Assembly: GCF_004791165.1 (NCBI RefSeq)
Contig: NZ_SRUZ01000009.1
Location: forward strand, 150,873 to 214,872
Length of the DNA stretch: 64,000 bases
Direction of reading: 5' to 3'
From: Mesorhizobium sp. M8A.F.Ca.ET.218.01.1.1
GTDB taxonomy: Bacteria > Pseudomonadota > Alphaproteobacteria > Rhizobiales > Rhizobiaceae
A program made the position numbers and the translations under genes. The notes beneath the pieces are model-generated. The model did not search any database, was not told the origin of the DNA, and saw only the letters and a program-made list of their open reading frames with translations. Shown piece after piece: positions 1-8,072 of the stretch (position 1 is its first letter; every line of letters begins with the position of its first letter).

Positions 1-35
1 TGGGCTCGCGCGGGATTTGCCGACAAGTCGCTCAT
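1..35 (-). CDS. 5' end of an unidentified gene, cut by the window edge
   Basis: An ATG at 35-33 overlaps the TGA of the GabD-like ALDH gene (37-35, a TGATG junction), and the frame stays open to base 1, giving MSDLSANPARA. Such overlaps join most genes of this operon, so this is probably the next cistron. The adjacent Pot-type importer has binding protein and permeases but no ATPase inside the window. An ATP-binding subunit is one reasonable guess, but eleven residues cannot identify it. Confidence 0.45.
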   Translation of the reverse strand, partial: MSDLSANPARA

Positions 36-1501
36 CATATCTGGCTCACGAATTTGCTGACGAGACAGGTCTCAAGGCCTTCGACACCGTTTTCGGCCCC
101 GTGTCCGCTGTCCTTAATGCCCAGAAACGGCGTCTCGGGAAAGGAAATGGTAAAGCTGTTGATCCCGACCATCCCCGTTTCGAGCCCGCTGGAAAATGCC
201 TTCGCCGCGTCTGCGGTCGCGCCGAAACCATAGCTGGCCAGACCGTAGGGAAGCCGATTGGCCTGCTTGATTCCACTTTCGATCGAGTCGATCGGATTGA
301 TCAGAGCCACGGGGCCAAACGGTTCCTCATTCATGACACGCGCATGTTCTGATACATCGCACAACACCGTCGGTGAAAAGAAGTAACCGGGGCTGTTACG
401 CCGATGGCCGCCGGCACGCAGGTTAGCGCCGTGCTTTTCGGCATCGGCCACGAGTTCATCCAGCGCAGACCCGCGTCTCGAATGGGCAAGAGGTCCCATG
501 GCCGTATCTTCCAGGAAGCCATCGCCGACCACAACGCCATCCGCAATGGCAGCGAAGCGTTCGACAAACTCAACATAGATCGCCTTGTGGACATAAAAGC
601 GGGTCGGCGACACGCACACTTGGCCGGCATTGCGATATTTCGCCATCGCTGAAAGCCGCACGACGGCATCGATGTCGACATCACGGTCGACAATGACCGA
701 ACCGTGGCCGCCGAGTTCCATCGTTGTCCGCTTCATGCCTGCGGCGCAGAGCGCCATCAGATGTTTTCCGACGGGCACCGAACCGGTGAACGATACCTTG
801 CGTATGATCGGGGAGGCGATCAGATACGATGAAATCTCGGCAGGTATACCGAACAGCATGGATATCACGCCCTTGGGAATCCCTGCATCGTCGAGCGCCT
901 GGACGATCGACATGGCACTGGCTGGCGCTTCTTCGGGTGGTTTGAGAATGCACGAGCAACCCGCGGCCAATGCCGCGCCGAGCTTTCTGGCCGGATTGAC
1001 GGCTGGAAAATTCCAGGGCGCGATCGCCAGCACCGGGCCGACTGGTTCCTTGACCACGAATTGCTGCATCCCTTCGATGCGCGAGGGTATGATCCTGCCG
1101 TAAGCCCGGCGCCCCTCCTCGGCAAACCATTCCAGAGTCTGCGCAGCGGCTTCCGCCTCGATACGGGCCTCGGCCAGAGGTTTGCCTTCTTCGAGCGTGA
1201 TCAGACGCGCGATGCTCTCACCCCTTTCCCGAACGATTGCGGCCGCGCGGCGGATGATATCGGAACGGTCAAGGGGCGAACGTCTCCGCCATAGCTCGAA
1301 GCCGGTTGCCGCCGCCGCTAGAGCGGCGTCCATGTCGTCCTGAGTTGCCACGGGCAGGTTGCCAAGAACGGCCTCGGTCGCGGGATTGAAGACCGGTATT
1401 GACTCACGATCGCCTCGCTCATGCCATTCGCCGCCGATCAGCAAGCGCAGATCGGGATAGGATTGAACCGCTGAAACGGTCCTCTGAGGGTTGTTGGTCA
1501 T
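35..1501 (-). CDS. NAD(P)-dependent aldehyde dehydrogenase, succinate-semialdehyde dehydrogenase (GabD) type
   Basis: Cytosolic ALDH of 488 residues, full length for the family. It has the PWNFP substrate-tunnel motif (about residue 160), the general-base Glu in ELGGHGS (about 258) and the catalytic Cys in NAGQVCVSP (about 292). The LEEGKPLAEA segment near residue 95 is typical of GabD-like SSADH. The ATG at 1501 was chosen because it forms an ATGA overlap with the stop of the upstream FAD monooxygenase; a longer frame begins at 1531 with a poor start. As the last full gene of an operon with an aminotransferase, a PuuC-like ALDH and a Pot-type importer, it could take a terminal semialdehyde to a dicarboxylic acid. 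The family is certain; the substrate is inferred. Confidence 0.9.
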   Translation of the reverse strand: MTNNPQRTVSAVQSYPDLRLLIGGEWHERGDRESIPVFNPATEAVLGNLPVATQDDMDAALAAAATGFELWRRRSPLDRSDIIRRAAAIVRERGESIARLITLEEGKPLAEARIEAEAAAQTLEWFAEEGRRAYGRIIPSRIEGMQQFVVKEPVGPVLAIAPWNFPAVNPARKLGAALAAGCSCILKPPEEAPASAMSIVQALDDAGIPKGVISMLFGIPAEISSYLIASPIIRKVSFTGSVPVGKHLMALCAAGMKRTTMELGGHGSVIVDRDVDIDAVVRLSAMAKYRNAGQVCVSPTRFYVHKAIYVEFVERFAAIADGVVVGDGFLEDTAMGPLAHSRRGSALDELVADAEKHGANLRAGGHRRNSPGYFFSPTVLCDVSEHARVMNEEPFGPVALINPIDSIESGIKQANRLPYGLASYGFGATADAAKAFSSGLETGMVGINSFTISFPETPFLGIKDSGHGAENGVEGLETCLVSKFVSQI

Positions 1502-3162
1502 GCTGCCTCGTGCTGTATGGCCATTCCGCAAATAAGCTGGATAAGACCGAGCGGATCAGTCGGTGCGGTATCACCCCGCCAGGCGACATGCTGGTCGGGC
1601 CGCGAGAGGACCAAGGCCTTGTCGTAGACGCCAGCAGCGTCCTCCGCCGTGACATCGAGCAACCGGACAGGAACAGCGATCGCGTCCGCTGCGGCCAAGA
1701 ATGTGGTCACGTCAATCGAAGGATCAAAGCGAAGCAGCGTGTAATCGGGACCCATCGCGTCGTAGAGCGAGCGGCCATCGTCGAGCCAGACGTGAGGGGT
1801 CCGGCAGCCCGGAACCGTGGACGGTGTGAAGTCGGCCATGCCGTAGGCAGGTGGTTTTTCTCCGTCATAGGCGATGATGGGGGATTGGTCATAAAAATAG
1901 CCAAAGTTCAGCCCGCCGCAGCAATATTGCTGAACGTTGAGGTCATAGGCGAGTTTGCCAAGCGCGGCTCTTGCTCGCTGGCCCTCGGCGTCGTCATCAT
2001 CGATGTTGTCAGGAACGTCGCCGCGTTGCTTCGACAACGCCAGCGCATGGTTCATCGCAAAATGCGACACCTGCTCGGTGATGGGCAGCCGCTCTTTCTC
2101 ATGGGCGTCGACAATGGATGCCGGCGCCCAGCCGTTCAGGTGAGCGGCGAGCAGCCAGGCGAGGTTTGCAGCGTCGGCGATGCCGGCATTCATGCCGTAC
2201 CCGGCCATCGGCACCCATAGATGGGCCGCGTCGCCGCAGATAAAGACGCGCCTGTCGCGGAACTTGTCGGCTACCAGGCGCCGACCGATCCAGTCTTCCT
2301 TGCTAAGAATTTCGTAAGCGAAATCAGGACCGACGCCGAGGATGGTTCGCAACGCCCAGTCGCGGTCGATGGCTTCAAAGTCTTCCTCGCCCGGCCTGAG
2401 ATAGTTGTGAACCAGCCACTTCTCCTTGCCGTCGATCGCATAGACATTGCCGGAACGCTGCGGGTTGAGGGAGAATGTCGCCCAAGCGGGCTTCAGGTTG
2501 CTGAGCGACAGCAGCGACGGCGCTCTGATATAAGTGGACTGGACGCGCTGCACGACCGCCGTACCGGAAAGCTTGGCGCCAATCGCCTTACGCACGCCGG
2601 AACGCGAGCCATCGCAGCCAACCATATAGCGAGCGCGAATGGAGATGGTCTCGCCCGTATCGAGCAGCCGCCCCGTTGCCTGAACGCCATCGTCATCCTG
2701 GGTGAAATCATTGATCTGGACACGGTTGAGCAAGGAGAGATTCGGCATCGCCGCGGCATGGGCGAACAGCACCGGTTCGATATAGATTTGGTTGATCCGG
2801 TGCGGCGGCTCCGGCGTCGGCCACCATGTGTCAGGGCCGCCGGTCGCCGTATAGCGGTCCTTCCGGCACGGAATTTCGATGCGCGACAATTCCTTGCCGG
2901 TGAAGCTCACTCGGTAGGAAATGTCGTTGGAATAGTCGGCCGGCAAGCCGGTTTGCCGCAGCTTTCCGGCAACGCCCAAGCGGCGGAAAATCTCCATCGA
3001 ACGAGCTGCTATGTGATTGCATTTGACACTCGGCGGCTCCCCCTCATGCCGCATTTCCACCAACAGCGTCTCCACCCCGCGCGACGCGAGATCCATGCCG
3101 AGGGTGAGGCCGACCGGGCCGCCGCCGACGACAAGCACCTGTGTTTCTATCGTTCGTGTCAT
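1498..3162 (-). CDS. FAD-dependent aromatic-type monooxygenase (PHBH/MhpA fold)
   Basis: A 554-residue class A flavoprotein hydroxylase. The N-terminal Rossmann motif VVGGGPVGLTLGMDL (residues 10-24) binds FAD, and the second FAD/ribityl motif is GDAAHLWVPMAGYGMNAG near residue 300. The C-terminal thioredoxin-like extension (about 430-554) is typical of phenol- and MhpA-like hydroxylases. Such enzymes use NAD(P)H and O2 to hydroxylate aromatic rings. A hydroxylase is unexpected in an operon that otherwise looks like polyamine use, so the true substrate may carry an aromatic ring. It begins 30 bp after the last permease gene and overlaps the following ALDH by 4 bp. Confidence 0.88.
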   Translation of the reverse strand: MTRTIETQVLVVGGGPVGLTLGMDLASRGVETLLVEMRHEGEPPSVKCNHIAARSMEIFRRLGVAGKLRQTGLPADYSNDISYRVSFTGKELSRIEIPCRKDRYTATGGPDTWWPTPEPPHRINQIYIEPVLFAHAAAMPNLSLLNRVQINDFTQDDDGVQATGRLLDTGETISIRARYMVGCDGSRSGVRKAIGAKLSGTAVVQRVQSTYIRAPSLLSLSNLKPAWATFSLNPQRSGNVYAIDGKEKWLVHNYLRPGEEDFEAIDRDWALRTILGVGPDFAYEILSKEDWIGRRLVADKFRDRRVFICGDAAHLWVPMAGYGMNAGIADAANLAWLLAAHLNGWAPASIVDAHEKERLPITEQVSHFAMNHALALSKQRGDVPDNIDDDDAEGQRARAALGKLAYDLNVQQYCCGGLNFGYFYDQSPIIAYDGEKPPAYGMADFTPSTVPGCRTPHVWLDDGRSLYDAMGPDYTLLRFDPSIDVTTFLAAADAIAVPVRLLDVTAEDAAGVYDKALVLSRPDQHVAWRGDTAPTDPLGLIQLICGMAIQHEAA

Positions 3163-3192
3163 TGCGAATGAATACCTATGGGATTGAAGTGA

Positions 3193-4020
3193 TCAGGCGA
3201 TCTTCGCCGCCAGACGCTGGCTGCGGCGCTGCAGCATCAGGATCACAGCCATTAAAGCGACCGAAATCAGGATCATCAGCGAGGCAGCCGCCGTGATCGT
3301 AAGGCGAAAGCCGTCGACACTGGCGGTGAGCATCTGGCGCGGCAGGGTGCGCTGTTCGGGTCCGGCCATGAACAGCGCGATGACGACGTCATCGAACGAA
3401 GCGGAAAATGCAAACAGTGCGCCGCTGACCACGCCCGGAAGAATGAGTGGCAAGGTGATCCTGCGGAAGATGAGCAGGGGCGGCGCGCCGAGGCTGGCAC
3501 CGGCACGCAGATAATCCGGATTGAATCCAGAAAGACTGGCCGAGACCGTCACGATGACGAAGGGCACCGCGATCGCCGTATGCGCCAGAATGAGGCCGAT
3601 GTAGGTGTTGTTGAGCAGGAACGGTGCCGACGCGTAGTAGACAGAAACGCCGGTGATGATGACCGGCACCATCATGGGCGAGATCAGCAGTCCGACCAGC
3701 AGGCTCTTGCCGCGGAATGTCGCTTTCCACAGGCCGAAGGCCGCTGGCACGCCCAGAGCCATGGCAAGCGCCGTCGCACACGCGCCGACCAGCAATGAGT
3801 TGAAAAGAGAGCGTATCCAGAAGGGTGAGGTGAACAGATCCTGATACCAGCGCAAGCTCAACCCATCGAGGGGGAAGCGAAAGAAGCTGCCGGAGTTGAA
3901 GGACAGCGGCAGGAAAATCAGGATCGGGGCGACAAGAAATATGCAGGCGAGCGTGGCTACGACAGGAACTCCCCATCGGCAGGCAATCTGCAGTGGCGTG
4001 GCCCGGATGCCGTGTGCCAT
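3193..4020 (-). CDS. ABC transporter permease, PotC-type
   Basis: An inner-membrane permease of 275 residues with about six hydrophobic segments. The EAA-type cytoplasmic loop (LRAGASLGAPPLLIFRRITL, about residues 165-184) contacts the ATPase. The sequence matches the spermidine/putrescine PotC subfamily. The ATG at 4020, two bases after the stop of the partner permease, fits the family N terminus better than the longer frame from 4128, whose first 36 residues look non-coding. It pairs with the permease at 4023-5246 and the binding protein at 5295-6344. No ATPase gene is visible in the window. Confidence 0.88.
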   Translation of the reverse strand: MAHGIRATPLQIACRWGVPVVATLACIFLVAPILIFLPLSFNSGSFFRFPLDGLSLRWYQDLFTSPFWIRSLFNSLLVGACATALAMALGVPAAFGLWKATFRGKSLLVGLLISPMMVPVIITGVSVYYASAPFLLNNTYIGLILAHTAIAVPFVIVTVSASLSGFNPDYLRAGASLGAPPLLIFRRITLPLILPGVVSGALFAFSASFDDVVIALFMAGPEQRTLPRQMLTASVDGFRLTITAAASLMILISVALMAVILMLQRRSQRLAAKIA

Positions 4021-4022
4021 GG

Positions 4023-5246
4023 TCAGACCACCCCGACTGTTTTGCCGCCAGCAATCGAGCGATAGACGCTGGACAGCAGCACGATTGCTACAAGGAGTAT
4101 CAGCGAGAGAGCTGCAGCCAGCCCCCAATTGGAACTCTTCGTCACGTAAAAGGCGATGATCGGCGCGATCGTCTGGTCGTTCGGATTGCCGAGCAGCACC
4201 GGCGTAATATAGGCGCCGAGAGCCTGGATGAAGACGAGAAGGCAGCCGGACACCACGCCAGGCATAACCAGGGGCAGGTAGACGCGGCGAAACACCGTGA
4301 ACGGCTTGGCACCCAGCGAGGATGCCGCCCTCAGATAGCCGTCGGGGAACGCTTTCATGACGCTGAAGATGGCAAGGACCATGAACGGCAGCAGAATGTG
4401 CGTCATTCCGACATAGACTGCCATACGGTTAAACATGAGGTCGAACGGCGCGCCACCTGCACCGAGCCCCGCAAGCACGGCGTTGACGATGCCCTCGCGT
4501 TGCAGGAGGACGGTCCAGGACAGGGTTCGCACGAGTATGGATGTCCACAGCGGCAGGAGAATAAAGATCATCAGAAATCCGGCCCGCCGTGGCGGTGAGC
4601 TGGCTATGAAATAGGCGAGCGGGAAGCCGACGATCAGGCAGATGAGTGTCACCCAGGCGGCCATGACCACCGTACGGACAAGCATGCCGGCGAAAAGCGC
4701 CTTGTCAGGCGCCACCTTGGCGATAGCGCCCTGATCGGTGCGCTTCAAGTCGAGCGCGGCAAGTAGGTTGGCGTCCGTCAGCGGACCGCCGGCGCGCTTG
4801 ATTGCCGCCCACGTCGCGATCTGGCCCCACCGCGCGTCGATGGCGACGAAGTCCGGCCCCGTCAGCGTAGCGGGCTCGGCCGACACGGCGGTGACCGTCT
4901 TGAACAGAAGTGACCGGAAACCCGGCAGATCCGAATTGATGCGGACGGCTGCCTTGGCCAGTGTTTCCGGAGCGGTGGTTTTTAGGTCGTGCTGCAAGCC
5001 GGCGAATGCTGGGCTGTCCGGCAGCGAACTTCCGTCGAACTCGCCAAGAGCGGCAATCGTGCGCGGAAGTGCCTGCCGGGCCAGCGGATCCGAAACGCTC
5101 TGCCACAGCGTCGCCGCTATCGGCACGAAGAACGTGACGAGCAGGAAAAGGAACAGCGGCGCGACCAGGATAAGGGCCTGCGCGTTCCCGAGCCGCCTGA
5201 GAGGGGCCGCTATCTTTGCGAGGTTGGTAAACATGAAACCGAACAT
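4023..5246 (-). CDS. ABC transporter permease, PotB-type, with a long extracytoplasmic insertion
   Basis: A permease of about 407 residues. TM1 lies near residues 22-48. About 140 mostly hydrophilic residues follow (roughly 50-190) before the remaining membrane segments. The EAA loop reads LRAASSLGAKPFTVFRRVYL. Typical PotB proteins are about 280 residues, so the insertion is the oddity here. It would lie outside the membrane, where it could touch the binding protein. The start is uncertain: GTG 5252, ATG 5246 and ATG 5234 are in frame, and none has a clear ribosome-binding site. A 13-bp inverted repeat (5249-5287) sits directly upstream. Confidence 0.85.
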   Translation of the reverse strand: MFGFMFTNLAKIAAPLRRLGNAQALILVAPLFLFLLVTFFVPIAATLWQSVSDPLARQALPRTIAALGEFDGSSLPDSPAFAGLQHDLKTTAPETLAKAAVRINSDLPGFRSLLFKTVTAVSAEPATLTGPDFVAIDARWGQIATWAAIKRAGGPLTDANLLAALDLKRTDQGAIAKVAPDKALFAGMLVRTVVMAAWVTLICLIVGFPLAYFIASSPPRRAGFLMIFILLPLWTSILVRTLSWTVLLQREGIVNAVLAGLGAGGAPFDLMFNRMAVYVGMTHILLPFMVLAIFSVMKAFPDGYLRAASSLGAKPFTVFRRVYLPLVMPGVVSGCLLVFIQALGAYITPVLLGNPNDQTIAPIIAFYVTKSSNWGLAAALSLILLVAIVLLSSVYRSIAGGKTVGVV

Positions 5247-5248
5247 GC

Positions 5249-5287
5249 ACACAGTATGGGCACCCTGTGGAGGCGCCCATACTGTGT
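5249..5287. repeat. 13-bp perfect inverted repeat between binding-protein and permease genes
   Basis: The arms ACACAGTATGGGC (5249-5261) and GCCCATACTGTGT (5275-5287) are exact reverse complements around a 13-nt loop. The hairpin begins 8 bp after the stop of the binding-protein gene and reaches the start region of the PotB-type permease. In the mRNA it would form a strong stem without a U-tract. Known precedent: stems after binding-protein genes protect the upstream message or attenuate the downstream genes, so that binding protein exceeds permease. That role is inferred here. Confidence 0.7.
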
Positions 5288-5294
5288 CATTCTA

Positions 5295-6344
5295 TCATTG
5301 GCCGATGAGGGTCGTCATGCGCTGGTTCAGCGCATCGTAATTGTCCAGCCAGAAGCTTGCATTGGACTGGATCGCCGTCTTGATGTTGTCAGGATTGGCC
5401 GACAACAACGGCAGCACTTCCGGCTTGACCAAGGGCAGAGCATCGGTGTTCGGAACCGAGATCCCCATCTTGGATGCCAGTTGCGCCTGTCTCTCCGCTT
5501 CGGTCGCGAAATTCAGGAAGCTATAGGCCGTATCGAGATTCTTCGCCCCCTTCGGGATCGCCCAGTAGTCGATGTGGCGGATCGAATTGTTGTTGACGAC
5601 CTTGTTCTTAAGCCCTTCGCCGAGATTGGTGGCGTTGATACCGCTGTCGTAGGTGGCAATGAACACCGCCTCGCCGCTTGCCAGAAACTGCCGCGACTGT
5701 CCCGGATTGGTCCACCAGATGATGTTGGGCATCAGTTCCTTGACCTTGGCGAAGGCGCGATCTTGGCCTTCCGGCGTGGCGAGCGTCTTGTAGACGTCGG
5801 CCGGCGCAACTCCATCGGCAAGCAGCGCTGCCTCCAGCGTATCGCGTGGGTCGCGATAGAGAGATCTCTTGCCAGGCCATTTTTTGACGTTCCAGAAGTC
5901 GGCCCAATTTTGAGGTGCTTCTGAGGTCTTGGCGGGATCGTAGGCGATCGACATGTTGTAGAGGACCTCACCAAGGCCGCAATCGAGCTTGGCATCCGGG
6001 ATCAGCTTGGCGGCTTCCTTGATCTTGCTATAGTCGATTTTTTCGAAGAGCCCTTCCTGGCATCCTTGGATCACCTCGACATCTTCCGCGGCAACAACGT
6101 CCCACGTGTTGTTGCCCCCTTCGATGCGGGTGCGGATGACGCCGATGCCATAGTCACGGCTGTCTTCCACCAGCTTCACGCCAGTGGCCGCGAAGGGGCT
6201 GAAATAGAGCTCCCGGACCATGTCCTGAACGAGACCGCCGAAGTTGGCGACGGTGATCTGCTTTTCTTGAGCACTGACACTTAGGGCGGTGGCTGTGACC
6301 AGAGCGGCGCCGAGACACAGTGCCTTGATGTGAGATTTGAACAT
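5295..6344 (-). CDS. ABC transporter periplasmic substrate-binding protein, PotD/PotF type
   Basis: A 349-residue periplasmic binding protein with a clear signal peptide: KxxK-type n-region, hydrophobic core CLGAALVTATALSV, and cleavage near SAQ-EKQ at about residue 26. The mature part has the PotD family layout, including the LYRDPRDTLEAALL region and a C-terminal SKMGISVPNTDALP segment. The ribosome-binding site GGAGGAC is well spaced before ATG 6344. The cargo is probably a cationic amine or polyamine-like compound, inferred from family and from the aminotransferase and PuuC-like ALDH in the same operon. The gene follows the ThDP enzyme by 42 bp. Confidence 0.9.
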   Translation of the reverse strand: MFKSHIKALCLGAALVTATALSVSAQEKQITVANFGGLVQDMVRELYFSPFAATGVKLVEDSRDYGIGVIRTRIEGGNNTWDVVAAEDVEVIQGCQEGLFEKIDYSKIKEAAKLIPDAKLDCGLGEVLYNMSIAYDPAKTSEAPQNWADFWNVKKWPGKRSLYRDPRDTLEAALLADGVAPADVYKTLATPEGQDRAFAKVKELMPNIIWWTNPGQSRQFLASGEAVFIATYDSGINATNLGEGLKNKVVNNNSIRHIDYWAIPKGAKNLDTAYSFLNFATEAERQAQLASKMGISVPNTDALPLVKPEVLPLLSANPDNIKTAIQSNASFWLDNYDALNQRMTTLIGQ

Positions 6345-6386
6345 TTTTTAGTCCTCCGTTTTGTTGAGTATTCCCCGGTTTTATGT

Positions 6387-8072
6387 TCAGGCAACCAACA
6401 CGTTGAGGACGGCCTGACGTCCCTCCTGCTCTACGGCATGCAGGGCACGGCGAAGCGCTGCCGGCAGGTCTTTCGCCTGCTCGACCCGCTCGCCGTAGCC
6501 GCCGGATGCTTCGACGATCTTTTCATATTCGGGACTTGGCTCGAGATACGTGAAGACCGCATTTCTGTTCAATCTGGTTTCGCTGTCCGGGTAGACGGAA
6601 AGCGTGGCGCGCCGAACTGCTGCCCACATGCTGTTGTTCATTATGATGGTCAGCGTCGGCAATTGATTTGCCCGGGAAACGAAATGGGCAGGGGTCGGGT
6701 TGCCAAACATGTAGGCGCCGTCGCCAACCAGGCTGATGACGCGTCTTTCCGGCGCGGTCAGTTTTATTCCGAGAGCCGCGCCGAGTGCCCAGCCAAGACC
6801 GCCGGAGCTTGGCGCGCCAAAATAGCCCCCACCGCCATCGAGTGCGAGAAGCTCAGTCGGGAATGCCGTCTCGGCGAGAATGGTGTCGCCTTCCCCCGAC
6901 ACGTCGGCCAGGCAACGTGCCACTTGAGCATAGCTTGGCAGTTCGACGTCGGCTACGGCTCGTTCTCTCAGGGTCCTGAACGCAGTCCGCTTGGTATCGA
7001 GCCAGGCAATCCTTTCCTCGACCACATCTGCCTCGGCGTGGCTTGCGGCCTGGATCAAACGCATGGCTGTGGCGACATCGCCATCGATCGCCAGGTCGGC
7101 CTGAAATCCACGCACGGGATACCGCGAGAAGTTCGGATCGAAGGCCAGGTGGATCACGCGCGTCCTGGCACCAGGACTGTGATGCAGGGGAATCCACGGC
7201 ACGTCGCAGGACGCAACGATGATCAGGTCGGCTTCCTCAACCAAGGGCCCGGGTTCGAAACCAACGAAGCTTGCATTATCAATATCAAGCGGCATGAAGC
7301 GCGGGCGGTGCGCCGCCACCGCAATCGAGTGGGCTCCGGCAAAGGCCGCCAATGCTTGGCGTTCGCGCGCCTCACGACCAAGCGCGCCGGTCACGATGAG
7401 TGGACGCCTCGCTTCAGCCAGCCATTTTGCAGCAATGTTGATGGCGTTCTCGTCAGGAGCGGGCGGCGCCACCTGTGGTGAAGTCCGTGCCGGTTCAACA
7501 GACACGGGTTCGCCAAAGGTCTCGCGCGGCAAGGTGAGATAGACCGGACCACGTGGATGGGCCGTGGCAATGCTTATCGCCCGGTCGACGACAAGGTCGG
7601 TTTGATCTGCCCGACGTAGCTCATAGTCCCATTTGACGACCTCGCGAACCATGGCGCCCTGGTCGAACATCTCCTGAGCCCAGTGGATGAAAGCGTTGCG
7701 CGATGCCAGGGAACCCGTTTCGGTGATCGGGTTGCGGCCGGCACAAAGGATGAGCGGCACCTGTTCGCGAGAGGCGTTGATGAGCCCGCAGATTGCGTTA
7801 GCCGTCCCGACATTGACGTGCACCATGACCGCTTGCGGATTGCCAGTGGCAAGATAGGCGCCGTGCGCCATGGCCACCGCAAGATTTTCGTGCGGCACGG
7901 TGATCGGTCGAGGAAGGGCGGATGGCTGGGGATGCGTCGCATAGGCCTCGATGATCGCGGCAAAATCCGTTCCTGCATTGCCGAACAGGTAGTCGACTCC
8001 ACGCCGCTTCAATGCTTCGAGAAAGGCCGTGGCTGCAGTCGTCGCTTTCACCGGTTGCGTGGCGACGATCAT
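6387..8072 (-). CDS. Thiamine-diphosphate-dependent enzyme (acetolactate synthase / benzoylformate decarboxylase superfamily)
   Basis: A 561-residue three-domain ThDP enzyme. The N-terminal PYR domain has FGNAGTDF and the cofactor-activating Glu in PHENLAVAMAHGA (about residue 62). The central domain carries EADLIIVASCDVPW. The C-terminal PP domain holds the Mg-ThDP motif from GDGAYMFGNP to NNSMW (about 440-475). It either decarboxylates a 2-oxo acid or joins two carbonyl units. There is no FAD-binding signature strong enough to call acetolactate synthase. It begins with an ATGA overlap on the stop of the PuuC-like ALDH, so it is translationally coupled. A 2-oxo acid arising from the aminotransferase would be a logical substrate, but this is unproven. 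Confidence 0.88.
   Translation of the reverse strand: MIVATQPVKATTAATAFLEALKRRGVDYLFGNAGTDFAAIIEAYATHPQPSALPRPITVPHENLAVAMAHGAYLATGNPQAVMVHVNVGTANAICGLINASREQVPLILCAGRNPITETGSLASRNAFIHWAQEMFDQGAMVREVVKWDYELRRADQTDLVVDRAISIATAHPRGPVYLTLPRETFGEPVSVEPARTSPQVAPPAPDENAINIAAKWLAEARRPLIVTGALGREARERQALAAFAGAHSIAVAAHRPRFMPLDIDNASFVGFEPGPLVEEADLIIVASCDVPWIPLHHSPGARTRVIHLAFDPNFSRYPVRGFQADLAIDGDVATAMRLIQAASHAEADVVEERIAWLDTKRTAFRTLRERAVADVELPSYAQVARCLADVSGEGDTILAETAFPTELLALDGGGGYFGAPSSGGLGWALGAALGIKLTAPERRVISLVGDGAYMFGNPTPAHFVSRANQLPTLTIIMNNSMWAAVRRATLSVYPDSETRLNRNAVFTYLEPSPEYEKIVEASGGYGERVEQAKDLPAALRRALHAVEQEGRQAVLNVLVA

Noticed and set aside
1399-3171. Two long plus-strand frames opposite the FAD monooxygenase
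   Set aside because: Antisense shadows; the minus-strand protein has complete FAD motifs.
6330-7481. 383-codon plus-strand frame opposite the ThDP enzyme
   Set aside because: It is the antisense shadow of a clear ThDP gene in GC-rich DNA and resembles no protein.
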